Shown here one piece after another: positions 39,760 to 48,429 of a stretch of DNA of 64,000 nucleotides. Origin of the DNA: UBA877 sp034436335. GTDB taxonomy: Bacteria; Chloroflexota; Anaerolineae; Anaerolineales; Villigracilaceae. The stretch is from contig DAOTVO010000019.1 of assembly GCA_034436335.1 (NCBI GenBank), positions 1 to 64,000 on the forward strand, read 5' to 3'. The translations under genes and the position numbers were made by a program. The stretch's first letter is position 1. Every line of letters begins with the position of its first letter. Under the pieces are notes generated by a model. That model did no database searches. It was not told where the DNA came from and was given only the letters and a program-made list of their open reading frames with translations.

Positions 39760-40593
39760 CTATTTGCTTGCGGTCCAATCGGGATGGACATATTTCTGCG
39801 CCGCCAGTTCTTCTGCCCGCCGCGCTTCGCTCTCGCTCAGCAACCCCGGCTCCAGATTCAGGGAAAGGACGCTGCGGAACGCGGACTCGAAAACTGTCGC
39901 GGCCTCCTCCCAGGTCACGCGGCGGCCGAGGGCGGTTTCCACCGTCGTCGCCCGCGCCAACAGACGCTCCCCGGCGCGGCGGCGGGCCTCTTCGTCGGGG
40001 AAATGCAGCGCTTGCAGGATGCGCGTCAGGTCGCCGGTCAGAGGGAGCGAGCCATGCTGAAGCACCCCCTCGCGGCGACGGGCCTGCGCTGAGCCGACCA
40101 GTTTCTTCCCGCCGATGGTGATTTCGTAGGTAGAAGGCATTTCAAAGCAGACGGGGTTGGGTGCGCGGTTGGGGCTGCCGGAACGTTCCTGCACCTCCAC
40201 CGGCAGGCCAAGCAGGCGCAGCGCCTCCACCAGCGCGGCGGCGAGGCGGTTGTAACTTTCCAGCACCGTGCCGGCCAGGCGGGGGTCATCGGGCGGGCCG
40301 ATGACCGAGTAGGTCAATTCGTCCACGTGGAGGACGGCACGTCCCCCGGTCGGGCGCCGCACCAACTCCCAGCCGCGGGCGCGCAGACGCTCGAGGTCCA
40401 CATCGCCGACCGGCTGGGCGTAACCGAGCGAGAGACAGGCCGGTTCCCAGGCATACAGCCGCAGGGTCGGAGGTGAGTCGCCGCGGCCGCAGGCTTCGAG
40501 GATGGCTTCGTCTACGGCCATGTTCCAGGCGCCGCAAGCCGGGGTAGGCTGAAGGAGCAATCTCCAGGTAGCCGGGGGGAATTCGGGCGTCAT
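39760..40593 (-). CDS. Lipoate/biotin--protein ligase family protein
   Basis: A 277-residue LplA/LipB/BirA-fold enzyme that attaches lipoate (or octanoate) to carrier domains. Conserved segments are WNMAVDEAIL, the RRPTGGRAVLH loop and GKKLVGSAQARR with the catalytic lysine. The ATG at 40593 overlaps the stop of the upstream ParB-like gene by 4 bases; a longer start at 40686 would run through that gene. It could be an LplA-type ligase or an octanoyltransferase of the LipM type. Confidence 0.88.
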   Translation of the reverse strand: MTPEFPPATWRLLLQPTPACGAWNMAVDEAILEACGRGDSPPTLRLYAWEPACLSLGYAQPVGDVDLERLRARGWELVRRPTGGRAVLHVDELTYSVIGPPDDPRLAGTVLESYNRLAAALVEALRLLGLPVEVQERSGSPNRAPNPVCFEMPSTYEITIGGKKLVGSAQARRREGVLQHGSLPLTGDLTRILQALHFPDEEARRRAGERLLARATTVETALGRRVTWEEAATVFESAFRSVLSLNLEPGLLSESEARRAEELAAQKYVHPDWTASK

Positions 40594-41435
40594 TTGACCT
40601 CTTCGATGAAATCTTTGGCGGCTTTTTCGGGGCTGGCGAGTTTGCGGCCTTCCTGGCTGAGGTAGCGCTGACGGTCGAGCACCCACAGGTAGAGGTCGCC
40701 TTCGGTCTTGCCGGGGAATTCCTTGAGGATGCCGCTGCGCCGGATGGCGCGCACGATGGGCAGGTAAACCTTGTCGTACCAGTGCGCTACGGCCTCCTGC
40801 TCGGAGATGTCGCGCTGTTCATCCAGGCCCATGAAGTAGCGGTGGACGGCGATATGTTCCAGCATGCGGTCGAAGCCGTCGGGGATGGTCAGGTTGATGT
40901 CGGCCTTGGGGCGCAATTGGTCGAGGTTGGTGGCTTCGAGGAAGCGCGCTTTTTCGCCGAGGATTTCGAGGTCTTCGGGCTGGAGGTCAGGGGTGATGTT
41001 GACCTTGGTCTGGCATTCGCGCACTTCGGCTTCGATGAATTCCTGTCCTTGCTCGCGCGCCACCGAGACGCGGTGGTGGCCGTCCACAACAAAATAGACC
41101 TCACCAACTTTGTAGAGAACGACAGGGGGAAGGCTGATGTCCTGGTAGAAGGCGCGGTCAATGTTCTGCCAGCGGTCGGCCAGGCGGTCTTCGGTGGGCA
41201 GGAAGGCGCGGTCGAACTGGTGATAGCGGTTGAGACTGCCGACAATTTTGTCAATCGGGATGGTTTGCATGCCGCGGTAGACCGGGCCGCCGATGCGCAA
41301 TTTTTCCTTGACTTCGTCATAGGAAAGGAGCATGGTCGGCTGTCCGCTCAGCAAACTGCGGATGCGGTTGAGGAAAGCCTTGAAGCGGGCGCGGGCGAAA
41401 TCCTGGCGGACGCGTTCGGAAAGGAAATCAGACAT
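40590..41435 (-). CDS. ParB-like domain protein
   Basis: A 281-residue protein with a ParB/Srx-like domain in the middle: IPIDKIVGS, then VVDGHHRVSVAREQG, the hallmark G-H-H/R segment of this fold. No DNA-binding helix-turn-helix typical of chromosome-segregating ParB is seen, and no parA is nearby, so segregation is unlikely; some ParB-fold proteins have CTPase or other enzymatic roles. The ATG at 41435 overlaps the preceding metallophosphoesterase gene by 8 bases. Confidence 0.75.
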   Translation of the reverse strand: MSDFLSERVRQDFARARFKAFLNRIRSLLSGQPTMLLSYDEVKEKLRIGGPVYRGMQTIPIDKIVGSLNRYHQFDRAFLPTEDRLADRWQNIDRAFYQDISLPPVVLYKVGEVYFVVDGHHRVSVAREQGQEFIEAEVRECQTKVNITPDLQPEDLEILGEKARFLEATNLDQLRPKADINLTIPDGFDRMLEHIAVHRYFMGLDEQRDISEQEAVAHWYDKVYLPIVRAIRRSGILKEFPGKTEGDLYLWVLDRQRYLSQEGRKLASPEKAAKDFIEEVK

Positions 41436-42057
41436 ACGGCTCCACTTCGAGTAGTCGGTAGGGGTTGACGTTGATGATTTTCGTCGTCCCCAGTTGAGAA
41501 AGAGGCGGTTCCAGGTTGGTCTTGGGAAACATGGTATGACCGTGCAGGAAATAGCGCGGCTTGTATATTTTGATGAGGTGTACAAAAGCATCGAAGCCGG
41601 TGTGTGCCTGGTCGTCGTCATCGTGAATGCCGCGCGGGGGAGAATGCGCCACCACGATGTCGAGGACGCCGAAACGCAGGCGGTTCCACAAGAGCGCAGG
41701 GGCAAGCAAAGCAGTGCGCCAGTACATTTGCATCTGCGAGTACTGGTTGGGGCGGTCGGGATGGTAGCGGATGCCGCCGCTCAGACCGGCGAGGGTCAGA
41801 CCTTTGACCCGCACCACGCGCCCGTCAATATTGTCGCAGCCGTCGGCGCGGGTGGCCGGGTTGCGCGGGTCATAGGCAGGGTCATGATTCCCCGGCACGT
41901 AGAGCAGGGGAATGTCGAAGGAGGAGACGAGAAACTCAAGGTATTCGTAAGGCAGGTCGCCGCAGCCGAGAATCAGGTCGAGGCGCGGAAACAGGCTGCG
42001 GACTTCCGAGGAGTAGAGACGGTCAACCACCACGTCGCTGACGGCAAGAATTTTCAT
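41428..42057 (-). CDS. Metallophosphoesterase
   Basis: A 209-residue calcineurin-like phosphoesterase. Metal-binding motifs appear in order: SDVVVD (with Asp replacing the usual DxH), GCGDLPYEY, VPGNHD, VVAHSPPRG and HGHT. The first motif lacks the usual histidine. It is the first gene of a three-gene overlapping unit with the ParB-like protein and the lipoate ligase. The substrate is unknown; phosphodiester or phosphomonoester hydrolysis is expected. Confidence 0.85.
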   Translation of the reverse strand: MKILAVSDVVVDRLYSSEVRSLFPRLDLILGCGDLPYEYLEFLVSSFDIPLLYVPGNHDPAYDPRNPATRADGCDNIDGRVVRVKGLTLAGLSGGIRYHPDRPNQYSQMQMYWRTALLAPALLWNRLRFGVLDIVVAHSPPRGIHDDDDQAHTGFDAFVHLIKIYKPRYFLHGHTMFPKTNLEPPLSQLGTTKIINVNPYRLLEVEPYV

Positions 42058-42221
42058 GGTATTCCGATGTATTTTGCCTTAAGGCAGGGCGGAACGCAAG
42101 GCTAAAAATCTGAGTTAAGTTCGGATTCTGTGTCCATCTGCGCCGATCTGCGGATAGGGGCAACATTCGAATCCTGCTCAGGCGAATATTTTCCGGGACG
42201 GTCGCTGGCCTTCCCCTGACA

Positions 42222-42908
42222 TCAATCGAATTCGAGCAATTGAAGGATGTCTGCCAGGGCGGCGTCGAAAACTTCCTGCATGATTTCTTGCGTCACCCGA
42301 TAGGGCCCGCCGAAGGAGCCATCACCATAGACCTGGCGCGTCGTGGCCGCGTCCATCACGCTGGAGGGGACAAGCGGAGGCGTTTTGTCGTTTTCCGGCA
42401 GGTCGCTGACGATGGTAAAGGGGAATGCTTCCAGCCAGTTGGCGTGAGCCGGTTTGATCTCGTGCCGGCGAGTCACTTCTTCTACGCTGTGCGATTGCCA
42501 CCAAGCGTACCAATCCGCTTTCAGGCCGGGCAATTCGTTCACCAATTCGGCTAAACGCGCTCGGACACCGTTGTTCCCGCCGTGCCCGTTGAGGACAAGA
42601 ATGCGCTTGAATCCTTGCCGATAGGCCGAGCGGAGAATATCTTCCACCGCGTCCATCAATGTGGAGAGACGCAGACTGAACGTGCCGGGATAGGCGAGAA
42701 AGTAAGGGCTAGACCCAAAGTTCAGGGGCGGGGCGACCAGCACGCCGGTCTGGCGAGAGGCGGCGTCGGCCAGGGCAAGAGGAATTTTGATGTCGGCAAG
42801 CAGGCTCAGGTAGCCGTGCTGTTCACAGGCGCCAATGACCAGCATCAGGCGGTCATCGCGCTTGAGATATTCCTCCACATCCATCCAATTCAAGTCTTCC
42901 AGACGCAT
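42222..42908 (-). CDS. Creatininase family amidohydrolase
   Basis: A 228-residue creatininase/MftE-like protein. Metal ligands of the family are recognisable: ACEQHG, LLADI (Asp), NGHGGN and the Glu in HANWLEAFP. These enzymes hydrolyse cyclic amides or degrade peptide cofactor precursors; the real substrate is not known. The usual HLPLxTD reads YLSLLAD here. It stands alone, with 164 bases after it holding no gene. Confidence 0.83.
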   Translation of the reverse strand: MRLEDLNWMDVEEYLKRDDRLMLVIGACEQHGYLSLLADIKIPLALADAASRQTGVLVAPPLNFGSSPYFLAYPGTFSLRLSTLMDAVEDILRSAYRQGFKRILVLNGHGGNNGVRARLAELVNELPGLKADWYAWWQSHSVEEVTRRHEIKPAHANWLEAFPFTIVSDLPENDKTPPLVPSSVMDAATTRQVYGDGSFGGPYRVTQEIMQEVFDAALADILQLLEFD

Positions 42909-43174
42909 CGTTTATCTCCTGATTGTTGCAGGCAAATTTTCTGCCTTTGATTTTACTGCACGCGAAGTATTTCGGAAACCGCCCATCCAGCACATCTAAT
43001 AAGGATCATGGTTTAGATCAGACTACTCGACCATCGCTCATAGTGACAATATCAAAGGTCTTTGCAACAGAGCATTCGACAAAACTTTTCGCTTTTCATG
43101 AAGGAACTGCAAATGGTTGTTTGCAATTTTCTTTGCCGGTCCCGCTGCCGGCGGCGGAAGGCTCAAATTTAGTT

Positions 43175-43183
43175 TGATATAAT
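43175..43183 (+). promoter_or_regulatory. Extended -10 promoter for moaA
   Basis: TGATATAAT with TATAAT at 43178-43183, 21 bases before the moaA ATG. The 296-base gap back to the creatininase gene shows no other gene. No ribosome-binding site is evident before the ATG. Confidence 0.6.
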
Positions 43184-43204
43184 CTCTGCCAGTCTCTTGA
43201 GTCT

Positions 43205-44185
43205 ATGGCCTTCGACCGTTTTGCCCGTCCTATTCACTACCTGCGCATTTCGCTCACCGACCACTGCAACTTGCGCTGTCTCTACTGCATGCCGGAAAAC
43301 ATGACTTTTCGACCTGCGGCAGAACTGATGCAGGATGAAGAGATTTTGCGTCTCACGCGCCTGTTTGCCCGCCTTGGCTTCGATAAGATTCGTCTAACCG
43401 GCGGCGAGCCGACCGTGCGCGCCAACGTGGTCGAGATTGTGCGCGGCATCGCTTCCACCCCCGGCATCAAAAATGTCACCATGACGACCAACGGCATCCT
43501 TCTCTCGAAACTTGCTGCGCCGCTGGCCGAAGCCGGGCTGAAACGGGTCAACATCAGCCTCGATACGCTCGACCCGGCCAAATTCAATCGTCTCACCCGT
43601 CGCGGCGATATCGAGGATGTTTGGGAGGGCATCCTGGCCGCCGAGCGGGCCGGACTGACGCCTATCAAGTTGAACGCGGTGGTGGTGCGCGGCTACAACG
43701 AGGAAGACGTGGTGGACCTGGCGCGTCTCACGTTCGATCATCCCTGGCAGGTGCGTTTCATCGAGATGATGCCCTTCGGCGGCGCGACGGACTTCCAGAC
43801 CGGCCAGATGGTGCGGACAGAGGAAATCCAGCGGCGGGTGGAGCAAACGCTCGGTCCGCTTACGCCCGCCAACGGCGGTCAGTTGGACGGGGAGGCGCGC
43901 GTCTTCCGTCTTCCCAACGCGCGGGGAGATATCGGTTTCATCTCCTCCGTCAGCGCGCCGTTTTGCGCCGGCTGCACCCGCGCCCGTCTCACCGCCGACG
44001 GGATTCTGCGCATGTGCCTGCTGCGCGACTATGAAGTAGATTTGCTTACCCCCCTCCGTCAGGGCGCATCAGAAGAAGATTTGCGTCTCCTGATTTTGAA
44101 CACCGTCTGGAACAAACCCTGGGGACACGGCCTGGCCGACGGACAAATTGCCGTCAACCGCGTCATGAGTCAAATCGGCGGCTGA
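43205..44185 (+). CDS. moaA: GTP 3',8-cyclase (molybdenum cofactor synthesis)
   Basis: A 326-residue radical SAM enzyme that begins molybdenum cofactor synthesis by cyclising GTP. The S-adenosylmethionine cluster motif CxxxCxxC is C21, C25 and C28 in HCNLRCLYC. The C-terminal cluster is CAGC followed 13 residues later by Cys (LRMC), and the protein ends in the required Gly-Gly. The other moa genes are not nearby. It is followed after 24 bases by the malic enzyme. Confidence 0.95.
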   Translation: MAFDRFARPIHYLRISLTDHCNLRCLYCMPENMTFRPAAELMQDEEILRLTRLFARLGFDKIRLTGGEPTVRANVVEIVRGIASTPGIKNVTMTTNGILLSKLAAPLAEAGLKRVNISLDTLDPAKFNRLTRRGDIEDVWEGILAAERAGLTPIKLNAVVVRGYNEEDVVDLARLTFDHPWQVRFIEMMPFGGATDFQTGQMVRTEEIQRRVEQTLGPLTPANGGQLDGEARVFRLPNARGDIGFISSVSAPFCAGCTRARLTADGILRMCLLRDYEVDLLTPLRQGASEEDLRLLILNTVWNKPWGHGLADGQIAVNRVMSQIGG

Positions 44186-44209
44186 CGGCGGCTTTTGGAA
44201 GGAGATTCT

Positions 44210-45559
44210 ATGACCTGGGAAAACAAAATCCTGCGCATCGTGCGCGTGGTCAATAGCCAGGAAATGGGCACGCTGGGGCGGCTGCTGACCGCCATCACTG
44301 CCGTTGGGGGCAACGTGGGCAGTATCGAACTGCTCAACGAAACCAGCACGCAGGTGGTGCGCGATATCACCATCTTCGCTGACGATGAAAAACACCTGGA
44401 ACTGATTCTCGAAGCCATCCGCCGCAACCGCGGCACCAAATTGCTGGACGTGCGCGATGAAGTGATGGCCCTGCATCTCAAAGGCAAGATTGCCGTCCGC
44501 TCGCGCTATCCCATCGACTCGCTGACCACCCTGCGGCGCGTCTACACGCCCGGCGTGGCCGAAATCTGCATGAAAATCGCCCGCGACCCGAAACTGGCGC
44601 GCCTTTATACCTCCACCAGCCACCTGGTTGCCATCGTCACCGACGGGACGGCCGTCCTCGGCCTGGGCGACATCGGCCCGCTGGCTGGCATGCCCGTCAT
44701 GGAAGGCAAGGCCATGCTGATGGAAACGCTGGTCGGACTTTCGGGCGTGCCGATTTTGCTCGACACCAAAGACGAAGACGAAATCATCCGCACCGTGACC
44801 GCCATCGCTCCCACCTTCGCCGCCATCCAGTTGGAGGACATTTCGGCCCCGCGCTGTTTCACAATCGAAGAAGAACTGCAAAAGCGATTGGACATCCCCG
44901 TCTTGCACGATGACCAACATGGGACGGCCGTGGTCACCACCGCCGCTTTGACGGTTGCCAGCCACAAGACGAAACGCGACCTGGGCAAGGCCGTCATCGG
45001 ACAAATTGGCCTGGGCGCGGCCGGCAACGCCATCGCCAAAATGTTGATGCGCATCACCGGCAACCCCGTCTACGGCGCGGACCTGAACCCGGAGGCCGTA
45101 GCGCGTCATGTCGCCAACGGCGGGCGGTCGGCGGACCTGAAGCAAATCCTGGCCGAGTGCGACATCGTCATCGCCACCACCGGCGCGCCGGGCCTCATCA
45201 AACCCGAAATGGTGCGCAAGGGGCAGATTATCCTGGCGCTCTCCAATCCGCACCCGGAAATCGAACCCGAAGTTGCCCGCAAGGCCGGCGCAGCCTTCGC
45301 CGCGGACGGGAAATCGGTCAACAACGTGCTCGGCTTTCCCGGCATCTTTCGCGGCGCGGTGGACACCTGGGCGCCGCGCATCTCGCACGAGATGCTCGTC
45401 GCCGCCGCCGAGGCCATCGCCGCCCAGACGCCCGACGACCAACTCGTCCCCAACCCCCTGGACCGGGATCTGCATGCCGCCGTCGCCCGCGCCGTGGCGC
45501 TCAAGGCCATCGAGCAGGGACTGGCGCGCGCCGAATACGTCCCCTACGTGCGTGAATAG
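44210..45559 (+). CDS. Malic enzyme with N-terminal ACT domain
   Basis: A 449-residue oxidoreductase that decarboxylates malate to pyruvate. Residues 1 to about 80 form an ACT regulatory domain (ILRIVRVVNSQEMGTLGRLL), followed by the malic enzyme fold with YTPGVAEIC, TDGTAVLGLGDIGP and DDQHGTA. The NAD-binding segment is GLGAAGNAIAKM. A ligand, often an amino acid, probably regulates it. The ATG at 44210 has AGGAG in front; a TTG 15 bases upstream is less likely. It is probably co-transcribed with moaA. Confidence 0.93.
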   Translation: MTWENKILRIVRVVNSQEMGTLGRLLTAITAVGGNVGSIELLNETSTQVVRDITIFADDEKHLELILEAIRRNRGTKLLDVRDEVMALHLKGKIAVRSRYPIDSLTTLRRVYTPGVAEICMKIARDPKLARLYTSTSHLVAIVTDGTAVLGLGDIGPLAGMPVMEGKAMLMETLVGLSGVPILLDTKDEDEIIRTVTAIAPTFAAIQLEDISAPRCFTIEEELQKRLDIPVLHDDQHGTAVVTTAALTVASHKTKRDLGKAVIGQIGLGAAGNAIAKMLMRITGNPVYGADLNPEAVARHVANGGRSADLKQILAECDIVIATTGAPGLIKPEMVRKGQIILALSNPHPEIEPEVARKAGAAFAADGKSVNNVLGFPGIFRGAVDTWAPRISHEMLVAAAEAIAAQTPDDQLVPNPLDRDLHAAVARAVALKAIEQGLARAEYVPYVRE

Positions 45560-45625
45560 GGCGATCTTGCACAGAGTTTCTCCGCGTTCGGTTCTCATCT
45601 GTACGCTAATGTGAACTCTACGGCA

Positions 45626-45656
45626 AAAAAACAGGGCGGGATTTCATCCCGCCCTG
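45626..45656 (-). terminator. Terminator hairpin between convergent genes
   Basis: AGGGCGGGAT (45634-45643) pairs with ATCCCGCCCT (45647-45656). Reading the minus strand it is followed by a run of seven T residues, so it ends the metallopeptidase unit; it may also work for the malic enzyme. Confidence 0.85.
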
Positions 45657-45666
45657 CTGCTTTGTC

Positions 45667-46347
45667 TTAAAGCGTCAACATCTTCCCGTTTTGCTTCAGC
45701 CAAAGACGATGCTTCTTGTAGTCGGGCATTAGCGCAGCCATCCGTGCCCAGAAATCCTTTGAGTGATTGGGAATCTGCGTATGCACCAGTTCGTGCAGAA
45801 TCACATAATCCACCACTTCGGGCGGGGCCATTACCAGCCGCCAGGTGAAACTAAGCGTCCCTTTGGCGCTGCATGACCCCCAGCGCGTGCGCGCCGAGGA
45901 GATGCGGATTTGCTGATATTTGAAGCCGTGTTTACTGGCCAGCGCGGGCAGGCGCATGGCAAGCACCAAGGCCGCCTGGGCTTTGTACCAGCGCGTAAAA
46001 ACCTCCTCCGCCTTCGGCAGCGCCGACTTTGCCAGCCGGAAGGTGTCGCCATCGAAGGTCAGGGCAGCGCGTTGATGCGGGACGATCTTCAACGGGAAGG
46101 CTTGCCCCAGGAGGAGGAACGTCTCGCCCTCCTGGTAACGTTTTTTGGGGGGCGGGGCATATTTCTGCGCCCGCGTCTGGTGCTTGCGTACCCAATCGGC
46201 GTGCTTCTCGATGAAGGCGCGGATATCCGCCTCGGCCATCTGCGCCGGCGCGCGCACCTCCAGGGTTCCATCTGAGCGGACGACCAGCGTAATCGTCTTG
46301 CGCCGCGAACGGACGAGATGGTCAATCTGCACTGCTTTAGCGCCCAT
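45667..46347 (-). CDS. YgjP-like zinc metallopeptidase (DUF45/SprT clan)
   Basis: A 226-residue protein with the zinc motif HELVH followed by NHSKDFW, the third His ligand. The N-terminal half has the typical RRKTITLVVRSDGTLEVRAP and KHADWVRKH segments of the YgjP/DUF45 family. Members are metal-dependent peptidase-like proteins of unknown substrate. The start overlaps the FAD oxidoreductase gene by 11 bases; a terminator follows. Confidence 0.88.
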   Translation of the reverse strand: MGAKAVQIDHLVRSRRKTITLVVRSDGTLEVRAPAQMAEADIRAFIEKHADWVRKHQTRAQKYAPPPKKRYQEGETFLLLGQAFPLKIVPHQRAALTFDGDTFRLAKSALPKAEEVFTRWYKAQAALVLAMRLPALASKHGFKYQQIRISSARTRWGSCSAKGTLSFTWRLVMAPPEVVDYVILHELVHTQIPNHSKDFWARMAALMPDYKKHRLWLKQNGKMLTL

Positions 46348-47635
46348 CTTCCATCATCAGCCGCGCCGCCCGCCGGCCGATCTCCACGGCAAAGTTCGTC
46401 CCCCGGTCCCAGGGATAGACCTGGCTCATCGAAGCAAAGTACACCCCCTCCACCGGCGTCCGAATGGACGGGATATTCTGCGAGTGATTGACCAGCGGCA
46501 CCGGCTGGGCGTAGGCCGTGCGGAACAGCCACGTCTTGCGCACCCAGTCCGGCTCGAACTTCGGGTTGAAGCGCTTCAGCACCGGCAGGAAGCGCGCCAG
46601 CAACTCCTCCTGGCTCAGGCGGAAGTACTCATGCTCCGGCTCCAGGTAATCGCCCAGGTAGACGATGTGCTCCCCGCCGAAATGCTCCGGCGAAACATAG
46701 TTCGTGTGCTCCACCAGCGCCAGGAACGGGAAGCCCTCCCGCTTGGGCAGGTTGAACCAGTAATAGCCCTCCTCCGAAAGGCGGTGTTTCAGCGCCAACG
46801 TCAACACCACCGCACCCATGGATTTCATCTGCCGCAGGCCGTAGAGGTACGTTTCGGGCAAAGACGGAACGAGGCGCGCCATCGCCTCGGGCGAAAGCGT
46901 GACCAGGACACGGTCATACGCTTCGGCCTGGTCGCTGCGCAGCGTGACCCCGCCCGCGCCGGTTTCCCGCTCGAGGCGCGTCACCGGCGTCCCGAGGCGG
47001 ATCGTCACCCCCATCTCCCGCAGCCGGTCGGCGAACAGATCGGCGAAACGCTGGAAGCCGCCCTCGAAGGTCCCCAGCCGGGTGGTGCGCGCCTTCAGCC
47101 GCGCCCACATCCAGGCCATGGTCACCTGCTTGTAGTAACGCTCGCCAAACTTGCCGATGAGCAGCGGCTCCCACATCATCTCGTAGACGCGTTGGCCGGC
47201 CCATTTGCGCATCCACGCGTCGGCGGTGTACTTCTCCAGGGCGCGCCAGTTGTTCGTCAGGCGCAGGAACAGCCCGACCAGTCCGAAGCGCGCCTTGTTC
47301 ACGCCCCAGCCCAGGCCGGGGAACAGGAGCGCCTTGACGACCGAGTCGAATGGGTAGAACTTCCCCTGGTGGTACATCACCGTCAGCGGGCGCGGGAAGA
47401 GCACCTTGTCCTCCCAGCCCAGTTCGCGGATCAGGCCGAGGATGTGCCGATCGCTGGCGAACCAGTGGTGGTAGAACTTCTCCACCGACCAGTCCCAGCC
47501 CGGCTCCTGGAAGCCGCTCGCCAGCCCGCCGACGTAGTCCGCGGCTTCGTAGAGGGTGACCTCGTGGCCGGCGCGCCGCAGGTCCCACGCCGCCGCCATG
47601 CCGGCAAACCCGGCGCCGATGATGGCAATTTTCAT
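46337..47635 (-). CDS. FAD-dependent amine-oxidase-like oxidoreductase
   Basis: A 432-residue flavoprotein. The dinucleotide-binding motif GAGFAGMAAAWDL is at residues 7-19, followed by YEAADYVGGLAS (the GG doublet). The C-terminal FAD site includes GVYFASMSQVYPWDRG. It resembles protoporphyrinogen-oxidase or UDP-galactopyranose-mutase-like proteins that flank polyisoprenoid or glycan genes. The substrate is not known. It is the first gene of a two-gene unit. Confidence 0.85.
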   Translation of the reverse strand: MKIAIIGAGFAGMAAAWDLRRAGHEVTLYEAADYVGGLASGFQEPGWDWSVEKFYHHWFASDRHILGLIRELGWEDKVLFPRPLTVMYHQGKFYPFDSVVKALLFPGLGWGVNKARFGLVGLFLRLTNNWRALEKYTADAWMRKWAGQRVYEMMWEPLLIGKFGERYYKQVTMAWMWARLKARTTRLGTFEGGFQRFADLFADRLREMGVTIRLGTPVTRLERETGAGGVTLRSDQAEAYDRVLVTLSPEAMARLVPSLPETYLYGLRQMKSMGAVVLTLALKHRLSEEGYYWFNLPKREGFPFLALVEHTNYVSPEHFGGEHIVYLGDYLEPEHEYFRLSQEELLARFLPVLKRFNPKFEPDWVRKTWLFRTAYAQPVPLVNHSQNIPSIRTPVEGVYFASMSQVYPWDRGTNFAVEIGRRAARLMMEDGR

Positions 47636-47662
47636 ATTTTTTCTCCTGTAGATCGCAGGCAG

Positions 47663-47689
47663 GTAGGTCGGATTGGCAATCCAACTTAC
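47663..47689. repeat. REP-like palindrome, GTCGGATTG family, decayed right foot
   Basis: GTAGGTCGGATTG pairs with CAATCCAACTTAC; three positions in the right arm have changed, all as C-to-T or G-to-A type differences. The altered foot GTAA on the complement gives the TAA stop of the PIN toxin gene (47686-47688). Confidence 0.88.
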
Positions 47690-48090
47690 TGATTGAGAAA
47701 AACATCCAGCCCGATGGCTGTTTCAGGAAAACTTTCCAGGATTTGCCTATCCGCCGTAACCAGCCGGATGCCCAAATCTTGCGCCAGGGCGACGAACTCG
47801 CAGTCGTAGGCACTGCAGCCGCTGGCCGCGGCCAGGCCGAGAACGCGGTTGGATGAAACCATAAACTCGCGCCCGCGCATTGTCTGTTGCGCTTCGTTCA
47901 GGATTTGCTGCGCCTGTTCCTGCAAAAGCCTTCCTTTGCGTAAATATCCGGCCAGCACATTGCAGAACTCACTGCGCCACAAAAGCGGCGCGGCCCATTC
48001 GGGGTCTTTCTTCAGCAGGGCGCAGGCACGCTCCGACCAATCGGTGCTGAGGTGCAAATGAACGATGAGATTGGTGTCCACGACAATCAT
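47686..48090 (-). CDS. PIN-domain ribonuclease toxin (VapC/FitB type)
   Basis: A 134-residue PIN-domain protein. The acidic active-site residues appear as VVDTNLIV (Asp4), SEFCNVL (Glu), and SAYDCEFVALA (two Asp/Glu near residue 95). It would cut tRNA or rRNA when not bound by the antitoxin. It overlaps the antitoxin gene by 4 bases, the usual coupling. Confidence 0.9.
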   Translation of the reverse strand: MIVVDTNLIVHLHLSTDWSERACALLKKDPEWAAPLLWRSEFCNVLAGYLRKGRLLQEQAQQILNEAQQTMRGREFMVSSNRVLGLAAASGCSAYDCEFVALAQDLGIRLVTADRQILESFPETAIGLDVFLNQ

Positions 48091-48329
48091 CGCCGGCCCT
48101 CGTTCTTCAGGCGCGTAATCTCCTCGTCGGTGACCACGTAGGGAGCGGTCAGTTCGCGGACGCGGCGGGTGCGCTCGAGGGTTTCGGTCACGTCCAACGG
48201 GCGCGGCAGGAGCGCCTGCTCGATGATGGCAAGCAATTCACTGTTGATGCTGCGGCGGTTGATTCGGGCGCTTTGTTTGAGGCGCTCATACACTTCTGGC
48301 GGAATGTTTTTCAGGGTGACAGCGACCAT
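48087..48329 (-). CDS. Ribbon-helix-helix antitoxin (FitA/VapB type)
   Basis: An 80-residue antitoxin. The N-terminus (VAVTLKNIPPEVYERLKQ ... INRRSINSELLAIIEQA) is a ribbon-helix-helix DNA-binding domain, and the C-terminal third should wrap the toxin. I chose ATG 48329 because GGAG is correctly spaced before it; a TTG four codons upstream lies on that site. It probably represses its own operon through the operator at 48343. Confidence 0.88.
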   Translation of the reverse strand: MVAVTLKNIPPEVYERLKQSARINRRSINSELLAIIEQALLPRPLDVTETLERTRRVRELTAPYVVTDEEITRLKNEGRR

Positions 48330-48342
48330 AACGGCCTCCAAT

Positions 48343-48390
48343 ATGGTTTCATTTTGGAACCATTATGGAATATAGGCGCAGATTTGTCAA
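48343..48390 (-). promoter_or_regulatory. Toxin-antitoxin promoter and operator
   Basis: On the minus strand: TTGACA (48385-48390), 17-base spacer, CATAAT (48362-48367). An inverted repeat ATGGTT (48343-48348) / AACCAT (48358-48363) covers the transcription start and touches the -10 box, a fitting binding site for the ribbon-helix-helix antitoxin. Confidence 0.82.
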
Positions 48391-48406
48391 GAGGGACGCT
48401 TTTTCA

Positions 48407-48429
48407 ACAGCCTCGAAAGGCTGTCCTAC
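48407..48429. repeat. REP-like palindrome, ACAGCC family
   Basis: ACAGCC-TCGAAA-GGCTGT followed by CCTAC. CTA at 48426-48428 is the stop codon of the flippase-like gene. Same family as the arrays at 6429 and 13867, as a single copy. Confidence 0.85.

Noticed and set aside
42058..42221. Possible tRNA or small RNA in the gap
   Set aside because: No cloverleaf, CCA end or T-loop consensus was found; the sequence resembles a degenerate ATCTGCG-type intergenic repeat.
45634..45656. A further REP-like element of the GGGCGAGAT family
   Set aside because: The stem resembles the 56961 element, but the GTAG foot is absent and a T tract follows on the minus strand, so a terminator is the better call.
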